From: Megalobrama amblycephala
Lineage: Eukaryota; Chordata; Actinopteri; Cypriniformes; Xenocyprididae
Length of the DNA: 64,000 nt
NCBI RefSeq assembly: GCF_018812025.1
Contig: NC_063045.1
Location: forward strand, 48,614,691 to 48,678,690
Direction: 5' to 3'
A program made the translations under genes and the position numbers. The notes under the pieces are model-generated. The model saw only the letters and a list, made by a program, of their open reading frames with translations. It was not told the origin of the DNA and made no database searches. Each line of letters starts with the position of its first letter. Position 1 is the first letter of the stretch. Shown one piece after another: positions 1 to 12,142 of the stretch.

Positions 1-959
1 CATACTATAAGTTATCAATGACAAATCTGATTAGTATAATCGCTCATAGTTTTATAACAGCAAATATAGCTTGAATAGCTGATTCCAGCTTAGCGTTTTT
101 CCACAGAATATAACCCAATCACTCTTTCCTCTAGATGAATAAATGCAGTTCACGTTCAGCACACAGGCTCCATATACGCAGGTGTCTGAATATGTCCCTC
201 AGTTCCAGAAAAAGAGTCCAGAGTTGAGACAGAGAGGGGACGTTTTATGTAAAGCTGCTTTGTTTTATGCAGGATGAGGGTAGTGCTCTGTGGGTCCTTC
301 TGAATAATGCAGAGACAGGCTGAGCCCTCTGGTCTGTCATGGAAAGGCATGGGGGGATGTGATTAAAGATTTATACACTCTGGGCCACTGGAGAAAGTCC
401 ACCCTGAGGTCTAACTCGGCTGAGGTCCTTTGTACCCCTGTCAGTAGGGTCATATATGTCCTATGAAGAAGACAAAGAGGACAGGGGCCCTGAATAATAC
501 AGATGTGAGGCACTGAAGTGACCAATCGCATCAGAACTTTCCCCCAAGAGTCTGGGTCAAGAATGGTTCTAGTGTGGGTTTAATTTAAAAGTGCGCCAAG
601 TCATTTTTTCTTCTAGTTTTTCCCAGAAATATATGAGAAGTGTTTCCACAAATTTGGTAAATATGGTAGAAGACTAATATCCGTGGCCTTTTTATGCTAC
701 AGTATGTCAAGAACAACAGGTTATTTTGTTGCAGTATAATTGAAAATAGGCGAAAAATGGCATTTGCAATTAAAAACGTTTGTTTTAGCGTAATGAGGCA
801 TCCACATCCATTGGTGTCAATAAAAGTGTAAGACTTTTACACTTTTATAGCCGTCGCTATAGTGAGCAAAAGGTGGTGATGATTCTAGGGGGGCCCACGA
901 TTTCAAGGGGGCCCAAAGCAACGACCTGCACCGTGGCCCTGGATACCACACCTACGACC
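1..959. other. Unassigned non-coding stretch
   Basis: No gene or repeat family is recognised here. The reading frames present are short and show no domain or splice structure. Two small structures stand out: a 12-bp perfect inverted repeat with a 5-nt loop at about 820-848, and two GGGGGCCC blocks about 20 bp apart near 888-914. Confidence 0.6.
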
Positions 960-968
960 CTGTGTGTA

Positions 969-1045
<77 letters not shown>
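960..1045. repeat. Compound (TG)n(TA)n microsatellite
   Basis: A run of TG dinucleotides passes directly into about 30 TA dinucleotides. Apparent Tyr-Ile repeat peptides here are translation artefacts. Confidence 0.97.
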
Positions 1046-1048
<3 letters not shown>

Positions 1049-2640
1049 AGAGAGGTTTCAGGAGGGGATTGGTCTGGGGATTTGTTTTTAATGATCCTAC
1101 AAGTTTAAACCATCGATTAAACCATCAAAATATGAGGAAAATATTTTATATTTTTAAATGTTTTAAATATGAGGGAAGAACGAAAAAACAACTTGGTTAA
1201 GGTATTTATCTTACAAAATCATTTGGCAAAAAAAGGGTCAAATACAAGAAATCCTTAATAGAAATGTATAGAAAAACAAAAAGCTCTCAGGAAAAAGCAT
1301 ATATTGACTACAACATAATCAGTTATTAATATTTTGTTGGTTCTCTGTTGTTTTTGCATGTGTTCATAACTTCTATGTATGACAGCCTGGCCAAAAGTTA
1401 TATCCCCATAATTTGGCATGTTTCAATGTGTTATCACAAATAAAAAAATGCACAAATACACAATATATATATCAGTTGTTTAACTAACCATTTTTTGTAG
1501 CTTTCCTTTTCTATCTGTCATATATTTCTTTATCTCTTCCTTTTCTTGCTGTTTTTCTTAGGGATGTACCAAAGATTTTGGGCTGAAAATGGCATTTTAT
1601 GACATTTATATTTAAAAAAAAATGCTTAAAATCATGGCTGAAAATGTGCCCAGAAACTAACAAAAATGACAAAAGCACATAACAAAATGATTAAAACTTA
1701 AACTAAAATGAAAATATAAAAATAAAAGCAAATTTAAAATTTTTATATATAGTAAATAATACTAAAATAACACTGCCTTCAACATTGTCACTGCAAATTC
1801 TGTTAATATTTGCACTTATTATTATTATTATATGCTTTGATCGGCATAAAGATTTTTTTTTTTTTTTGTTTTTGCAGTGCAGTGGATGGTGCAACAAACA
1901 GTAAAGCTTAACTCGAACGCTATAGGATGAGTAAAGAAGTATTTTTGACTGAAGCTGGTGTACCAAGCAAGTATTGCTAATAAAACAGTAGCAAATGAAG
2001 CAAAACTCAACAGTGGGACCCTCATCCTCTCAATCTCCAGCCATCCTCCAACTCCTCAGCCTCTAGCCCTTACGCAGCATATGCTGATGGATCTCTTAAA
2101 GTAACAATTTTTCACCTGTCGGTTGTGATTCTGGTCCAAGGCCGAGGACGCGTGACAGCCCTGCACTCTGTTCCTCTCCCTCAGCCTCACATCCATCCAA
2201 CGGACAGATTTAGGGCTGGGAACCAGCCTGCACATCCTCTCAAAATAACACTCTGCCCTTTTCACACAAAGTCCTCTCCTCCCCGACCATTACTGAAGGC
2301 CCACCTTTGAAAACACACACACACGCACACTTGTAATGGAAACAATGGCTACAAGCTACCTCTAGCCGAGAGAGATAACGAGAGGGAGCGTGGTTTGGGA
2401 AGGTTAGATGTGGTATCGATCAGTTCTCTTGGTCTGAGACTTTTTACCACGCTCGAGTAATTGAGGATGAAGCAGGCAGAGCATGGTGCTTTCACCGTCC
2501 ACATCACCAGCTGTAGAGCGCTAATGGAAAGGCAGCTGCTCTTGTCAGGGCTTTCCTCCAAGTGTCCTTAGCACAGAATACTGAACAGTAGAGAACGTTT
2601 CACACACACATTGTATTTTCCCTTGAACCAAATCCAATTT
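1046..2640. other. AT-rich unassigned stretch
   Basis: Mostly AT-rich sequence with no gene seen. Around 1558-1600 a TTAGGGATGTACC motif resembles the end of a hAT-type element (compare TAGGGATGCAC at 13973), but no partner end is visible, so it is at most a fragment. The 2040-2580 part is more GC-rich and of ordinary complexity, with no convincing exon. Confidence 0.5.
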
Positions 2641-2659
2641 TTCATCAAGCTAGGATTAG

Positions 2660-3050
2660 TTTCCCCCTAAAAATGAAAATTCATCTTTTACTCGTCCTTA
2701 TGTTATTTCAAACCTCTACGAATTTCTTCCTTCAGTTGAACACAAAAGGAGATGTTCGGTAGGGCTGCGACGGTCTGCATGACAACTGCGCCACCGTGGT
2801 CCTGGAGTGTCACCGGCGTTAGTGTGACGTGTGTGTGTATGTATATACATATATATTCCGTCAATGACAGAAAATGTTTGGTTAACCGAAAATTTTCTCT
2901 CATTGATGGAAAAAATCTGCAGCCCGTCCGTCATTTTGACAGATTACTGAGGCTGATGTTGCTTGTAACTGTAATTCCCACCCCTGTCCAGTTGGTGGTG
3001 AGTGCGCTCCAGTGTGGCAGCAGAGCGCGAGTTCAGTCTGCAGAATAAAA
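2660..3050. repeat. Truncated inverted-repeat element fragments
   Basis: 2660-2762 reads as a decayed arm of the GGGTGAACTA-type inverted-repeat family (AAAAATGAAAATTC, then sequence like the TTTACTCACCCTCATG and GAACACAAAAG blocks of other copies). It runs into AGGGCTGCGACGGT at 2761, which looks like the end of a different, hAT-like element. Neither has a matching second end in the window. Confidence 0.4.
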
Positions 3051-3552
3051 TGAAAACGATGCGTTTGATTACACACAGGCGAGCACCCAGTTTAAGTCCA
3101 TTTTATAATAATAAAGTTATACTTTATACTTATACTATACTAAGTAATACTTATACTTACGTAATTAAGTTTCTAATCCAGTTCGTTTTGTTATTTTTCT
3201 TGCTGACTATAAGTTTATGGTCAACAAATGACTTTTTTGAGGTATAATGTTACTTGACATTGTTTGCAACACTGATTGAACTGACGTGATACAGATTTTG
3301 GTAAGCTACAGTATGTTTCAACATATTTTTAGATTTTCATTCATGTTTATTTCGTTCTTTAAAGTAGTAAAGAGGAAAGGATGATCGTGTTCACTCACGA
3401 TCCTTCTTTTCATAATAAATGCATAGCCTAGGCCTATTTGCTTATCCTGTAAGTTTGTGAATAAAAATTAAAATGTGGATGAAATCAGAAGCTATTAAAT
3501 GTCTTATCATTAAAATATAAAAATTTAAATGACAGGTAATAATTGATTATGA
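3051..3552. other. AT-rich unassigned stretch
   Basis: Low-GC sequence with short direct repeats of ACTTATACT around 3120-3160. No gene or recognisable element. Confidence 0.5.
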
Positions 3553-4778
3553 TGGATCACAAAAAGTATTCTTGTCACTTCATAGCATTAAAGGTGCCCT
3601 AGATTTAAAAATTGAATTTACCTTGGCATAGTTAAATAACAAGAGTTCAGTACATGGAAATGACATACAGTGAGTCTCAAACACCATTGTTTCCTCCTTC
3701 TTATATAAATCTCATTTGTTTAAACGACCTCCGAAGAACAGGCGAATCTCAACATAACACCAACTGTTACGTAACAGTCGGGTTGTACGGCCCAATATTT
3801 GCATAATGCCAGCCCATGTTCCCAACATTATGAAAGGGATTACACAAGGGCAGCCAGTTAACGTCTGGAGCTGCACACAGCCGAATCATCAGACTAGGTA
3901 AGCAAGAACAACAGCGAAAAATGGCAGATGGAGCAATAATAACTGACATAATCCATGATAACATGATATTTTTAGTGATATTTGTAAATTGTCTTTCTAA
4001 GTGTTTCGTTAGCATGTTGCTAATGTACTGTTAAATGTGGTTAAAGTTACCATTGTTTCTTACTGTATTCACAGAGACAAGAGCTGTCCCTATTTTCATT
4101 TTTTAAACACTTGCAGTCTGTATAATTCATAAACACAACTTCATTCTTTATAAATCTCTCCAACAGTGTAGCATTAGCCATTAGCCACGGAGGACAGCCT
4201 CAAATTCACTCAGAATAAAACTTTAACATCCAAATAAATACTTTACTCACATAATTCGAAGCATGCATATAGCATGCATGACAAACATCTTGTAAAGATC
4301 CATTTGAGGGTTATATTAGCTGTGTGAACTTTGTAAATGCGCTGTAATATAGTCGACAGCTCATGTGGCAGGGAGCACGCGATTTAAGGGGGCGGCGCCG
4401 AGTGTAAATCAGTGCATTGTTAATGATGCCCCAAAATAGGCAGTTAAAAAAATTTATTAAAAAAAATCTATGGGGTATTTTGAGCTGAAACTTCACAGAC
4501 ACATTCAGGAGACACCTTAGACTTATATTACATCTTGTGAAAAAGCATTCTTGGGCACATTTAAGGTTGAACCACTGTAGTCACGTTGACTATTTTAAAG
4601 ATGTCTTTAATACCTTTCTGGACCTCAAAAGGTGCAATGACATTACTGCATATGCGTGGTTCAGAAAACCTCGGATTTCCTAAAAAATATATTAATTTGC
4701 GGTTTTACGGGTTTGGGATGACATGAGGGTGAGTACTTAATGACAGAAATTTCATTTTTGGGTGAACTAACCCTTTAA
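3553..4778. mobile_element. Foldback TTAA element interrupted by a second element
   Basis: The outer pieces (about 3553-3591 and 4561-4778) together match the right half of the complete element at 16091-16788: CACAAAAAGTATTCT, then GGTTGAACCACTG, then ACCTTTCTGGACCTCA, ending in GGGTGAACTAACCC at a TTAA (4775-4778). The left half is missing. The two pieces are separated by an inserted element at 3588-4564, which lies exactly at a TTAA present in the uninterrupted copy. No coding capacity is seen. Confidence 0.8.
3588..4564. mobile_element. TTAA-flanked non-autonomous element, family AAAGGTGCC, copy 1
   Basis: This 977-bp element is bounded by TTAA on both sides (3588-3591 and 4561-4564), with an AAAGGTGCCCTAG start and a decayed GGGCAC end. 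It shares long blocks with copies at 16962, 37108 and 60876: the motif CTTGGCATAGTT, a central palindrome around GACTGTTACGTAACAGTC, the block GCACACAGC..AATCATCAGACTAGG and a distal GGGGTATTTTGAGCTGAAAC. TTAA duplication suggests piggyBac-like mobilisation (inference). It carries no transposase. Confidence 0.85.
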
Positions 4779-4823
4779 ATTTCAGTCTTTTCCTCACCAG
4801 AGCTATTAAACACCCATTGAAGA

Positions 4824-5934
4824 CCAGGGGCCGTATTCACAAAACATTTTATCTTACCACTAAGAGTTCTCCTAAATAGCAGTAAAAGTTAAAACATATT
4901 CACAAAGCTGCTGAGACAAACTTTTACTAAGGAATAGACTGAAGTCTCAAGCTAAGAGTAAGGGCGGGGTTGACCTCGTTGCTATGGAGTAAACACACAG
5001 TGATTGGCTGATGGGGGAGGAGTCAGCGATTTAATCATAGGAATATTGTAGAATTAGGTGTCATGATTCCATATTAAAATAAAGGTTTTAAATACAAATG
5101 TTGCCCTATTCAAATAAATATTTTTTAATAAAAATGTTGCCATAGTCAAAATAAAATGTTGCCATAAAGGTTTTAAAATAGGCTAAGTGTCACTAATTAA
5201 ACTAGTATATACCGATAATTGTCCACCTCTTGGATGTCTGCATCTCAAGAGAATGCAGAATTCAAGTGACAAATTATTTTTATTATTAGTTTTTCTAATC
5301 AGCTCGAGAGGAGGAATATATACACAGACGAGAGCCGACTCGCCTATAGTTACTTCGACAGTTTTCTGCATCCCTCCGCCAACCCGCTCCTCTCTCTCGG
5401 CTGGGGATACGGGGAGAACTTTGGGTTTGGGCTAAATTCCAATCTCGGAGCCCTCGATCCCCTTGGACAGCACACCAAATACGCTTATTATATATTTTAT
5501 TACTCTATTCAATCATTTGTAAGTGTGAACTCATGAAAACCATTGCCACAGGTAATCAGACAATATTTTTTTTTTTTTTGGCGTCTCATCGTAGATTCAG
5601 ATCTATAAATCAAAATATATTGCATTTATGAAGAAAAAGATCAGCAACTAAGGCTCTATCGCTATTGCCTCAATGGTGTACAGTGTCTTTGGGTGGATTA
5701 GGACTGTTTGTGATTTGGTCTAAGTGACTTAGGAGTCCTCTTGACTACTCCTAACGTTTCACAGGCTTAGGAGCTAGTTTTAGCGCTAAAATGCTTTGTG
5801 AAATACTCTTAGAGCAGAAATTTAGGACTCCTAAAATTAGGACTGACACGGCCATTATTTTTAAGAGTTTCTTTTAAATCGGCAAGTTAGGAGCTACTTT
5901 TAGCCTTAAGATGTTTTGTGAATACGGCCCCTGG
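4824..5934. mobile_element. 1.1-kb terminal-inverted-repeat element (CCAGGGGCCGTATTCAC ends)
   Basis: The first 24 bp, beginning CCAGGGGCCGTATTCAC, are exactly repeated in reverse complement at 5911-5934. Sub-terminal inverted blocks are also present: CTTAGGAGCTAG..TTTTAGC occurs twice near the right end. No clear target-site duplication flanks the ends. The interior has a more GC-rich part around 5290-5460 but no transposase-like frame. The superfamily is not determined. Confidence 0.8.
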
Positions 5935-6175
5935 AATATAGCACAGTAGTTGTGGACTACTTTGGTACTTTTATCATGCTTTTTCCCCCTCATTTTTTTG
6001 GAGCTTAAAGCCATCCAACTCCTTTCACTTTGACTGTATGGAAAAGAGCAGGATAAATATTCTGCCCTGCATTTGTGTCCCACAGAAGAAAGTAAGTCAT
6101 AAAAGTTGTAACGACGTGAGTGTCGTGACAAGAGTAAATAATGACAAATTTTTCTTTTTCGGGTGAACTGTCCCC
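5935..6175. repeat. Right arm of a GGGTGAACTA-type inverted-repeat element
   Basis: The order of blocks (ACTTTGGTACTTTT, GGAGCTTAAAGCC, CCACAGAAGAAAGTAAGTCAT, GTGAGTGTCGTGACAAGAGTAAATAATGAC, GGGTGAACTGTCCC) matches the right arm of other copies in this window. It abuts the right end of the 4824-5934 element, so that element may have inserted into it. Confidence 0.6.
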
Positions 6176-6900
6176 TCAGGACCAGATATGCAGAGCAACA
6201 TGCCTATTTGATCAAAGAAAATGGTTCTTTTCAGAGTCACCATGAGCAATTAATGGCCATGTGTGAGCACAAGATTGAACTGACACCGAATTAATGAGGG
6301 ATGTGAAACAGACATAGAGGAGGCGACCGTCTCAAATCGTCAAAGTAGGAAAAAGACATACGGTATCTAGTGACATTCTGCAGTTTGTATATAATCTCGT
6401 CTCTGTGATTGAGTATTTGATTGTGACGGTTAGGAAAAATGCATCCATCATTCAGTAATTTAGACTGCTCTTATCAATAGTCAGATACAAATAATCCAAG
6501 CCCTCGCCCTGACCGTCCCGTCTGGCATCTTCAACACTCAAAACTGGCATACTTAATCACCGACACAACAGACAATCCATTGTGGATGGCGATGGCGTTG
6601 TGTGTCCTTGCAGTCTCGATAGGTTCAGATAATACAGCCGTATAATAGCTGTGCTCTTTTCACAGGGCCATTCAATTAGCCAGTTAAATGCTCTGGCAGC
6701 TCTCATTGCCACCCAACATGCACACACACAGAAATGAGAACAAACTTTTTTTTATTCAATGCATCAAATATTGCCCAAGGGCCTTATGAGCTTGTGAACA
6801 ATTTCAGAGTGGGTCTGCTGTTATAGTTGAAAGGAATAGTTTACTGACTGTCATCTGTCATCATTGCTTCTGCGGAGCACAAATAGTGAATTTTGGAAGC
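6176..6900. other. Unassigned stretch of ordinary complexity
   Basis: No gene seen. 6470-6720 is more GC-balanced and free of recognised repeats, so it is a place to test for conservation. A short AAAGGAATAGTTTACTGAC at about 6829 looks like the relic end of an inverted-repeat element. Confidence 0.4.
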
Positions 6901-7962
<1,062 letters not shown>

Positions 7963-9482
7963 ACTTTGTTCTCTCGCAAAAGTATTACGTTCTTTTGCAA
8001 AACATTTGAGATTTCTCACAAAAGTATTGTGTTCCCCCAAGAACCTTTGCATTTTCATGAAAAATATTTGCGATCTCTTGCAAAAGTATTGCGGTCCCCC
8101 GAGAAACTTTGTGTTCTCTCGCAGAACATTTGCGTTCCCCTGAGAAAGAATTGCATTCTCTCACAGAACATTTGCGATCTCTTGCAAAAGTATTGCGGTC
8201 CCCCGAGAAACTTTGTGTTCTCTCGCAGAACATTTGCGATCTCTTACAAAAGTATTGCGTTCCCCTGAGAAACATTTGCGTTCTCTCGCAAAACATTTGC
8301 GTTCCCCTGAGAAAGAATTGCATTCTCTCGCAGAACATTTGCGATCTCTTACAAAAGTATTGCGTTCCCCTGAGAAACATTTGCGTTCTCTCGCAAAACA
8401 TTTGCGTTCCCCTGAGAAAGAATTGCATTCTCTCACAGAACATTTGCGATCTCTTACAAAAGTATTGCGTTCCCCTGAGAAACATTTGCGTTCTCTCGCA
8501 AAACATTTGCGTTCCCCTGAGAAAGAATTGCATTCTCTCGCAGAACATTTGCGATCTCTTACAAAAGTATTGCGTTCCCCTGAGAAACATTTGCGTTCTC
8601 TCGCAAAACATTTGCGTTCCCCTGAGAAAGAATTGCATTCTCTCGCAGAACATTTGCGATCTCTTACAAAAGTATTGCGTTCCCCTGAGAAACATTTGCG
8701 TTCTCTCGCAAAACATTTGCGTTCCCGCGAAACATTTGCAATCTCTTGCAAAAGCATTGTGTTCCCCTGAGAAACATTTGCTCAGGACTCTCACAGAACA
8801 TTTGTGATCTCTCACAAAACATTTGCGTTCCCCTGAGAAACATTTGCATTCTCTCGTAGAACATTTGCGATCTCTCGCAGAACATTTGCGTTCTCTCGCA
8901 GAACATTTGCGTTCTCTCGCAAAACATTTGCGTTCCCGCAAAACATTTGCGATCTCTTGCAAAAGCATTGTGTTCCCCTGAGAAACATTTGCTCAGGACT
9001 CTCACAGAACATTTGCGATCTCTGGCAAAACATTTGCGTTCCCCTCAGAAACAATTGTGTTCTCTCGCAGAACATTTGCGATCGCTCACAAAACATTTAC
9101 ATTCCCCTGAGAAACATTTGCGTTCTCTCACAGAACATTTGCATTCTCTTGCAAAAGTATTGCGGTTCCCCGAGAAACTTTGTGTTCTCTCGCAAAAAAT
9201 GTGCGTTCTCTCGCAAAAGTATTGCGTTCCTTTGGAACATTTGCATTCCTTTGGAACATTTGCCTTCTCTCGCAAACGTATCGCGGTTCCCTGAGAAACA
9301 TTTGCGTTCTCTCACAGAACATCTGCGAACTCTCTCTGTTTTCTTGCAAAACCTTTGCATTCTCTTACAAAAGTATTCCATTCCTCCGCAAAACTTTGTG
9401 TTCTCTCATAAAACATTTGTGTTTTCTCACAAAAGTATTCCATTCTTTTACAAAACATTTGCGATCTCTTGCAAAAGAGACT
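7963..9482. repeat. 21-bp minisatellite array
   Basis: About 1.5 kb of monomers close to GCGTTCTCTCGCAAAACATT(T), with two main variants, one with TTCTCTCGCAGAACATTT and one with TTCCCCTGAGAAACATTT. Because 21 is a multiple of three and the monomer contains few stops, several frames on both strands stay open for hundreds of codons; the longest is 327 codons on the minus strand (7985-8968). The translations are pure 7-residue repeats such as HLRSLAK or RERKCFS. Edges (7963-8130 and 9200-9482) are more diverged than the core, as expected when unequal exchange homogenises the centre. I treat the frames as non-coding by default. Confidence 0.95.
8236..8727. repeat. 105-bp higher-order repeat inside the minisatellite
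   Basis: Five 21-bp monomers form a 105-bp unit starting GCGATCTCTTACAAAAGTAT. It begins at 8236, 8341, 8446, 8551 and 8656, exactly 105 bp apart each time. The first four copies are almost identical: the visible difference is CGC to CAC in the last monomer of the second copy. The fifth is cut short by a shorter monomer near 8720. Confidence 0.95.
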
Positions 9483-9504
9483 TTGTGGTTTTTCGTCCCA
9501 CCCT

Positions 9505-9547
9505 TATATATATATATATAAGGGTGTATATATATATATATATTTTT
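9505..9547. repeat. (TA)n interrupted microsatellite
   Basis: Two TA runs separated by AAGGGTG form a short inverted structure, followed by a T run. Confidence 0.9.
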
Positions 9548-10605
9548 TTTTAAATCATCATTATATCCCTTTAGGGGCTCCATAGAAAATGGTCATGAAA
9601 ATCAAAATTTTGACAGTTTTTGCCATTAAAAAATTTAATATAAGTGGGCTTCAGGGGAAAATAAATAAAATGATAGAAAATATATTGTATGCACCTTTTA
9701 AGAGGCTGTCTATAGTCAGAATATAGGTACTGCTGTTCACATTTACCTCATTCTGCATTAAGTATTAAGTGTTGAAGAGAGAGAGTATAAATTACAGCTG
9801 AGCTTTGTGATATTAGCAGTTTCGCCCTGTGATAACCCTCTTTAGGTACAGACAAGACAGGAGTTTAAGCAGCGGGGTGAGCTAATTACAGGTTTGCATT
9901 AAACGAACCCCGCTGAGACTACTGCTCCCCCTCTTACTCTATCCTTTCTCTTTTTTACAATCATTCCCCACTCTTTCTCATTCTATTTTTTTCTGCTTAT
10001 GTCATTTACCTTCCTCTTTGCTTCCTTCGTTACACTCTGGTTCCTCCTCTCAACTCCTTCCTTCTCTTCCAACTCCAACTGCAAAATCATCAGCGGTCTC
10101 TCCCAGAATAGAAAAGCCATTACTTACATTTAAAGCTCAAGTAATACATTGTGAAAATCGCAGGCAGGCAGATTTGGATTAACCTCGGCTTTCCGTACAT
10201 CAAAAGAAAAATGCTGTCTCCCAGCGGTCGCGTTCAAGTTATGTGCCAGAAAGAAGGGGAAAAAACATATTTCAGAGGCATTTTTTTTTTTGCATTAAAT
10301 TGCTTTTCCGGTTGATTCTCGAGAGTCAAGCTGCTTTTCATGGCTCTACCAAAGATGTGCAGTCACAGGCCAAAAGTTCAGCAACCTCATCAAAAGCATG
10401 AGTTGTTTTCTGAAACAGCACATTCACTCTGAGTCACGCTCAGACTGTGTGTGTGTGTGTGTGTGTAGATGAGTTTGAGTCAGACTGGAACAATATGAGA
10501 GAGGGAGAGAGAGAAGACAGATAAATCAAAAATAGAGACATCTATCTGTCTACCTGCAGGGTACAAAAATCTGCCTTGTTCCCTTTGTTTTTACTTGAGG
10601 TTTAG
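9548..10605. other. Unassigned stretch
   Basis: No gene seen. Pyrimidine-rich around 9920-10080. A short (TG)n run lies at 10447-10466. The remainder is of ordinary complexity with no recognised family. Confidence 0.5.
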
Positions 10606-10636
10606 CATATATATATATATGAAATATAATAACATA

Positions 10637-10689
<53 letters not shown>
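10606..10689. repeat. (TA)n microsatellite
   Basis: Two AT dinucleotide runs separated by about 20 bp of AT-rich sequence, directly upstream of the Tc1-like element. Confidence 0.95.
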
Positions 10690-10693
<4 letters not shown>

Positions 10694-10697
10694 CACA

Positions 10698-11906
10698 TAT
10701 AGCCAAAAGTATTGGGAGACCCCTCCAAATCATTGAATTCAGGTGTTCCAATCACTTCCATGTCCATAGGTGTATAAAATCAAGCACCTAGGCATGCAGA
10801 CTGCTTCTACAAACATTTGTGAAAGAATGGGTCACTCTCAGGATCTCAGTGAATTCAATCGTGGTACCGTGATAGGTTGCCACCTGTGCAATAAGTCCAT
10901 TTGTGAAATTTCCTCACTACTAAATATCCCACGGTCAACTGTTAGTGGTATCATAGCAAATTGGAAGCAATTGGGAACAACAGCAACTCAGCCACGAAGT
11001 GGTAGGCCACGTAAAATCACAGAGCGGGTCAGCATGCTGAGCCGCACAGTTCGCAGAAGTCGGCAACTTTCTGCAGAGTCAATAGCTACAGAACTTCAAA
11101 CTTCGTGTTGCCTTCAGATTAGCTCAAGAACAGTGCATAGAGAGCTTCATGGAATGGGTTTCCATGGCCAAGCAGCTGCATCCAAGCCTTACATCACCAA
11201 GTGCAATGCAAAGCGTCGGATGCATTGGTGTAAAGCACGCCGCCACTGGACTTTAGAGCAGTGGAGATGTGTTCTCTAGAGTGACGAATCACGCTTCTCT
11301 GTCTGGCAATCCGATGGACGAGTCTGGGTTTCGCTGTTGCCAGGAGAATGGTACTTGGCTGACTGTATTGTGCCAAGTGTAAAGTTTGGTGGAGGGGGGG
11401 ATTATGGTGTAGGGTTGTTTTTCAGGGGTTGGGCTTGTCCCCTAGTTCCAGTGAAACGAACTCTTAATGCTTCAGCATACCAAGACATTTTGGACAATTT
11501 CATGCTCCCAACTTTGTGGGAACAGTTTGGGGATGGCCCCTTCATGTTCCAACATGACTGCGCACCAGTGCACAAAGCAAGGTCCATAAAGACATGGATG
11601 AGCGAATTTGGTGTGGAAGAACTTCACTGGCCTGAGTCCTGACCTCAACCCGATAGAACACATTTGGGATGAATTAGAGCAGAGACTGTGAGCCAGGCCT
11701 TCTCGCCAACATCACTGCCTGACCTCACAAATGCACTTCTAGAAGAATGGTCAAAAATTCTCATAAACACACTCCTAAACCTTGTGGAAAGCTGGAAGAG
11801 TTGAAGCTGTTATAGCTGCAAAAGGTGGGCCAAGTCCATATTAAACCCTACGGATTAAGAATGGGATGTCATTAAAGTTTATGTGCATGTAAAGGCAGGC
11901 GTCCCT
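10698..11906 (+). mobile_element. Tc1-like DNA transposon, defective
   Basis: A 1.2-kb element of the Tc1/mariner superfamily carrying one broken transposase gene. The left end has the typical AGCCAAAAGTATTGGGAG start. The right end shows a matching sub-terminal block (AAAGGCAGGCGTCCC) but loses the last part of the inverted repeat, so the element is probably immobile even if transposase were supplied. It follows directly on a TA array, so a TA target duplication cannot be distinguished. Confidence 0.93.
10827..11844 (+). pseudogene. Tc1-like transposase pseudogene
   Basis: The frame starting MGHSQDLSEFNRG shows the paired helix-turn-helix DNA-binding region (SICEISSLLNIPRSTVSGII, then GRPRKIT and a second HTH around SAESIATELQ), followed by the DDE catalytic part: SDESRFSVWQSDGRVW, FQHDCAPVHKARS and, in another frame, PDLNPIEHIWDELE. 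Breaks visible: a TAG at 11277 where the family normally has Trp (VL-stop-SDESRF, same frame after it); two nearby compensating shifts around 11395-11440 that scramble the glycine-rich segment; and a small deletion near 11637 that shifts out of frame before the catalytic Glu region. The tail VEAVIAAKGG is recognisable before the stop at 11842. The start at 10827 matches the usual family start; an upstream in-frame ATG at 10770 is less likely. Confidence 0.95.
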
Positions 11907-12142
11907 GTTACTTGGGTAACAGGGTGGAAAGATTGGGCTTGACAAACAACAAAAAAGTAGTGCAAATGAAGCTTTTTTTAAATGAAAATCATTATATAAT
12001 ATGCTAGTAAATTTTATATTAATATTATATATTAAATCAATTAATAGAACATATGTATTTAGAACATAATGTAATGTATTTAGAAAATAAAATTAATAAT
12101 ATAATAAAATGTATTTTTTTTAAATGCATAAGAGAAGCATCT
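11907..12142. other. AT-rich unassigned stretch
   Basis: Begins with a short palindromic CCCTGTTAC..GTAACAGGG at about 11909-11933, then AT-rich sequence. Nothing else recognised. Confidence 0.5.

Noticed and set aside
7985..8968. 327-codon reverse-strand open frame
   Set aside because: It is made only of the 21-bp minisatellite and is open in other frames as well, so it is not evidence for a gene.
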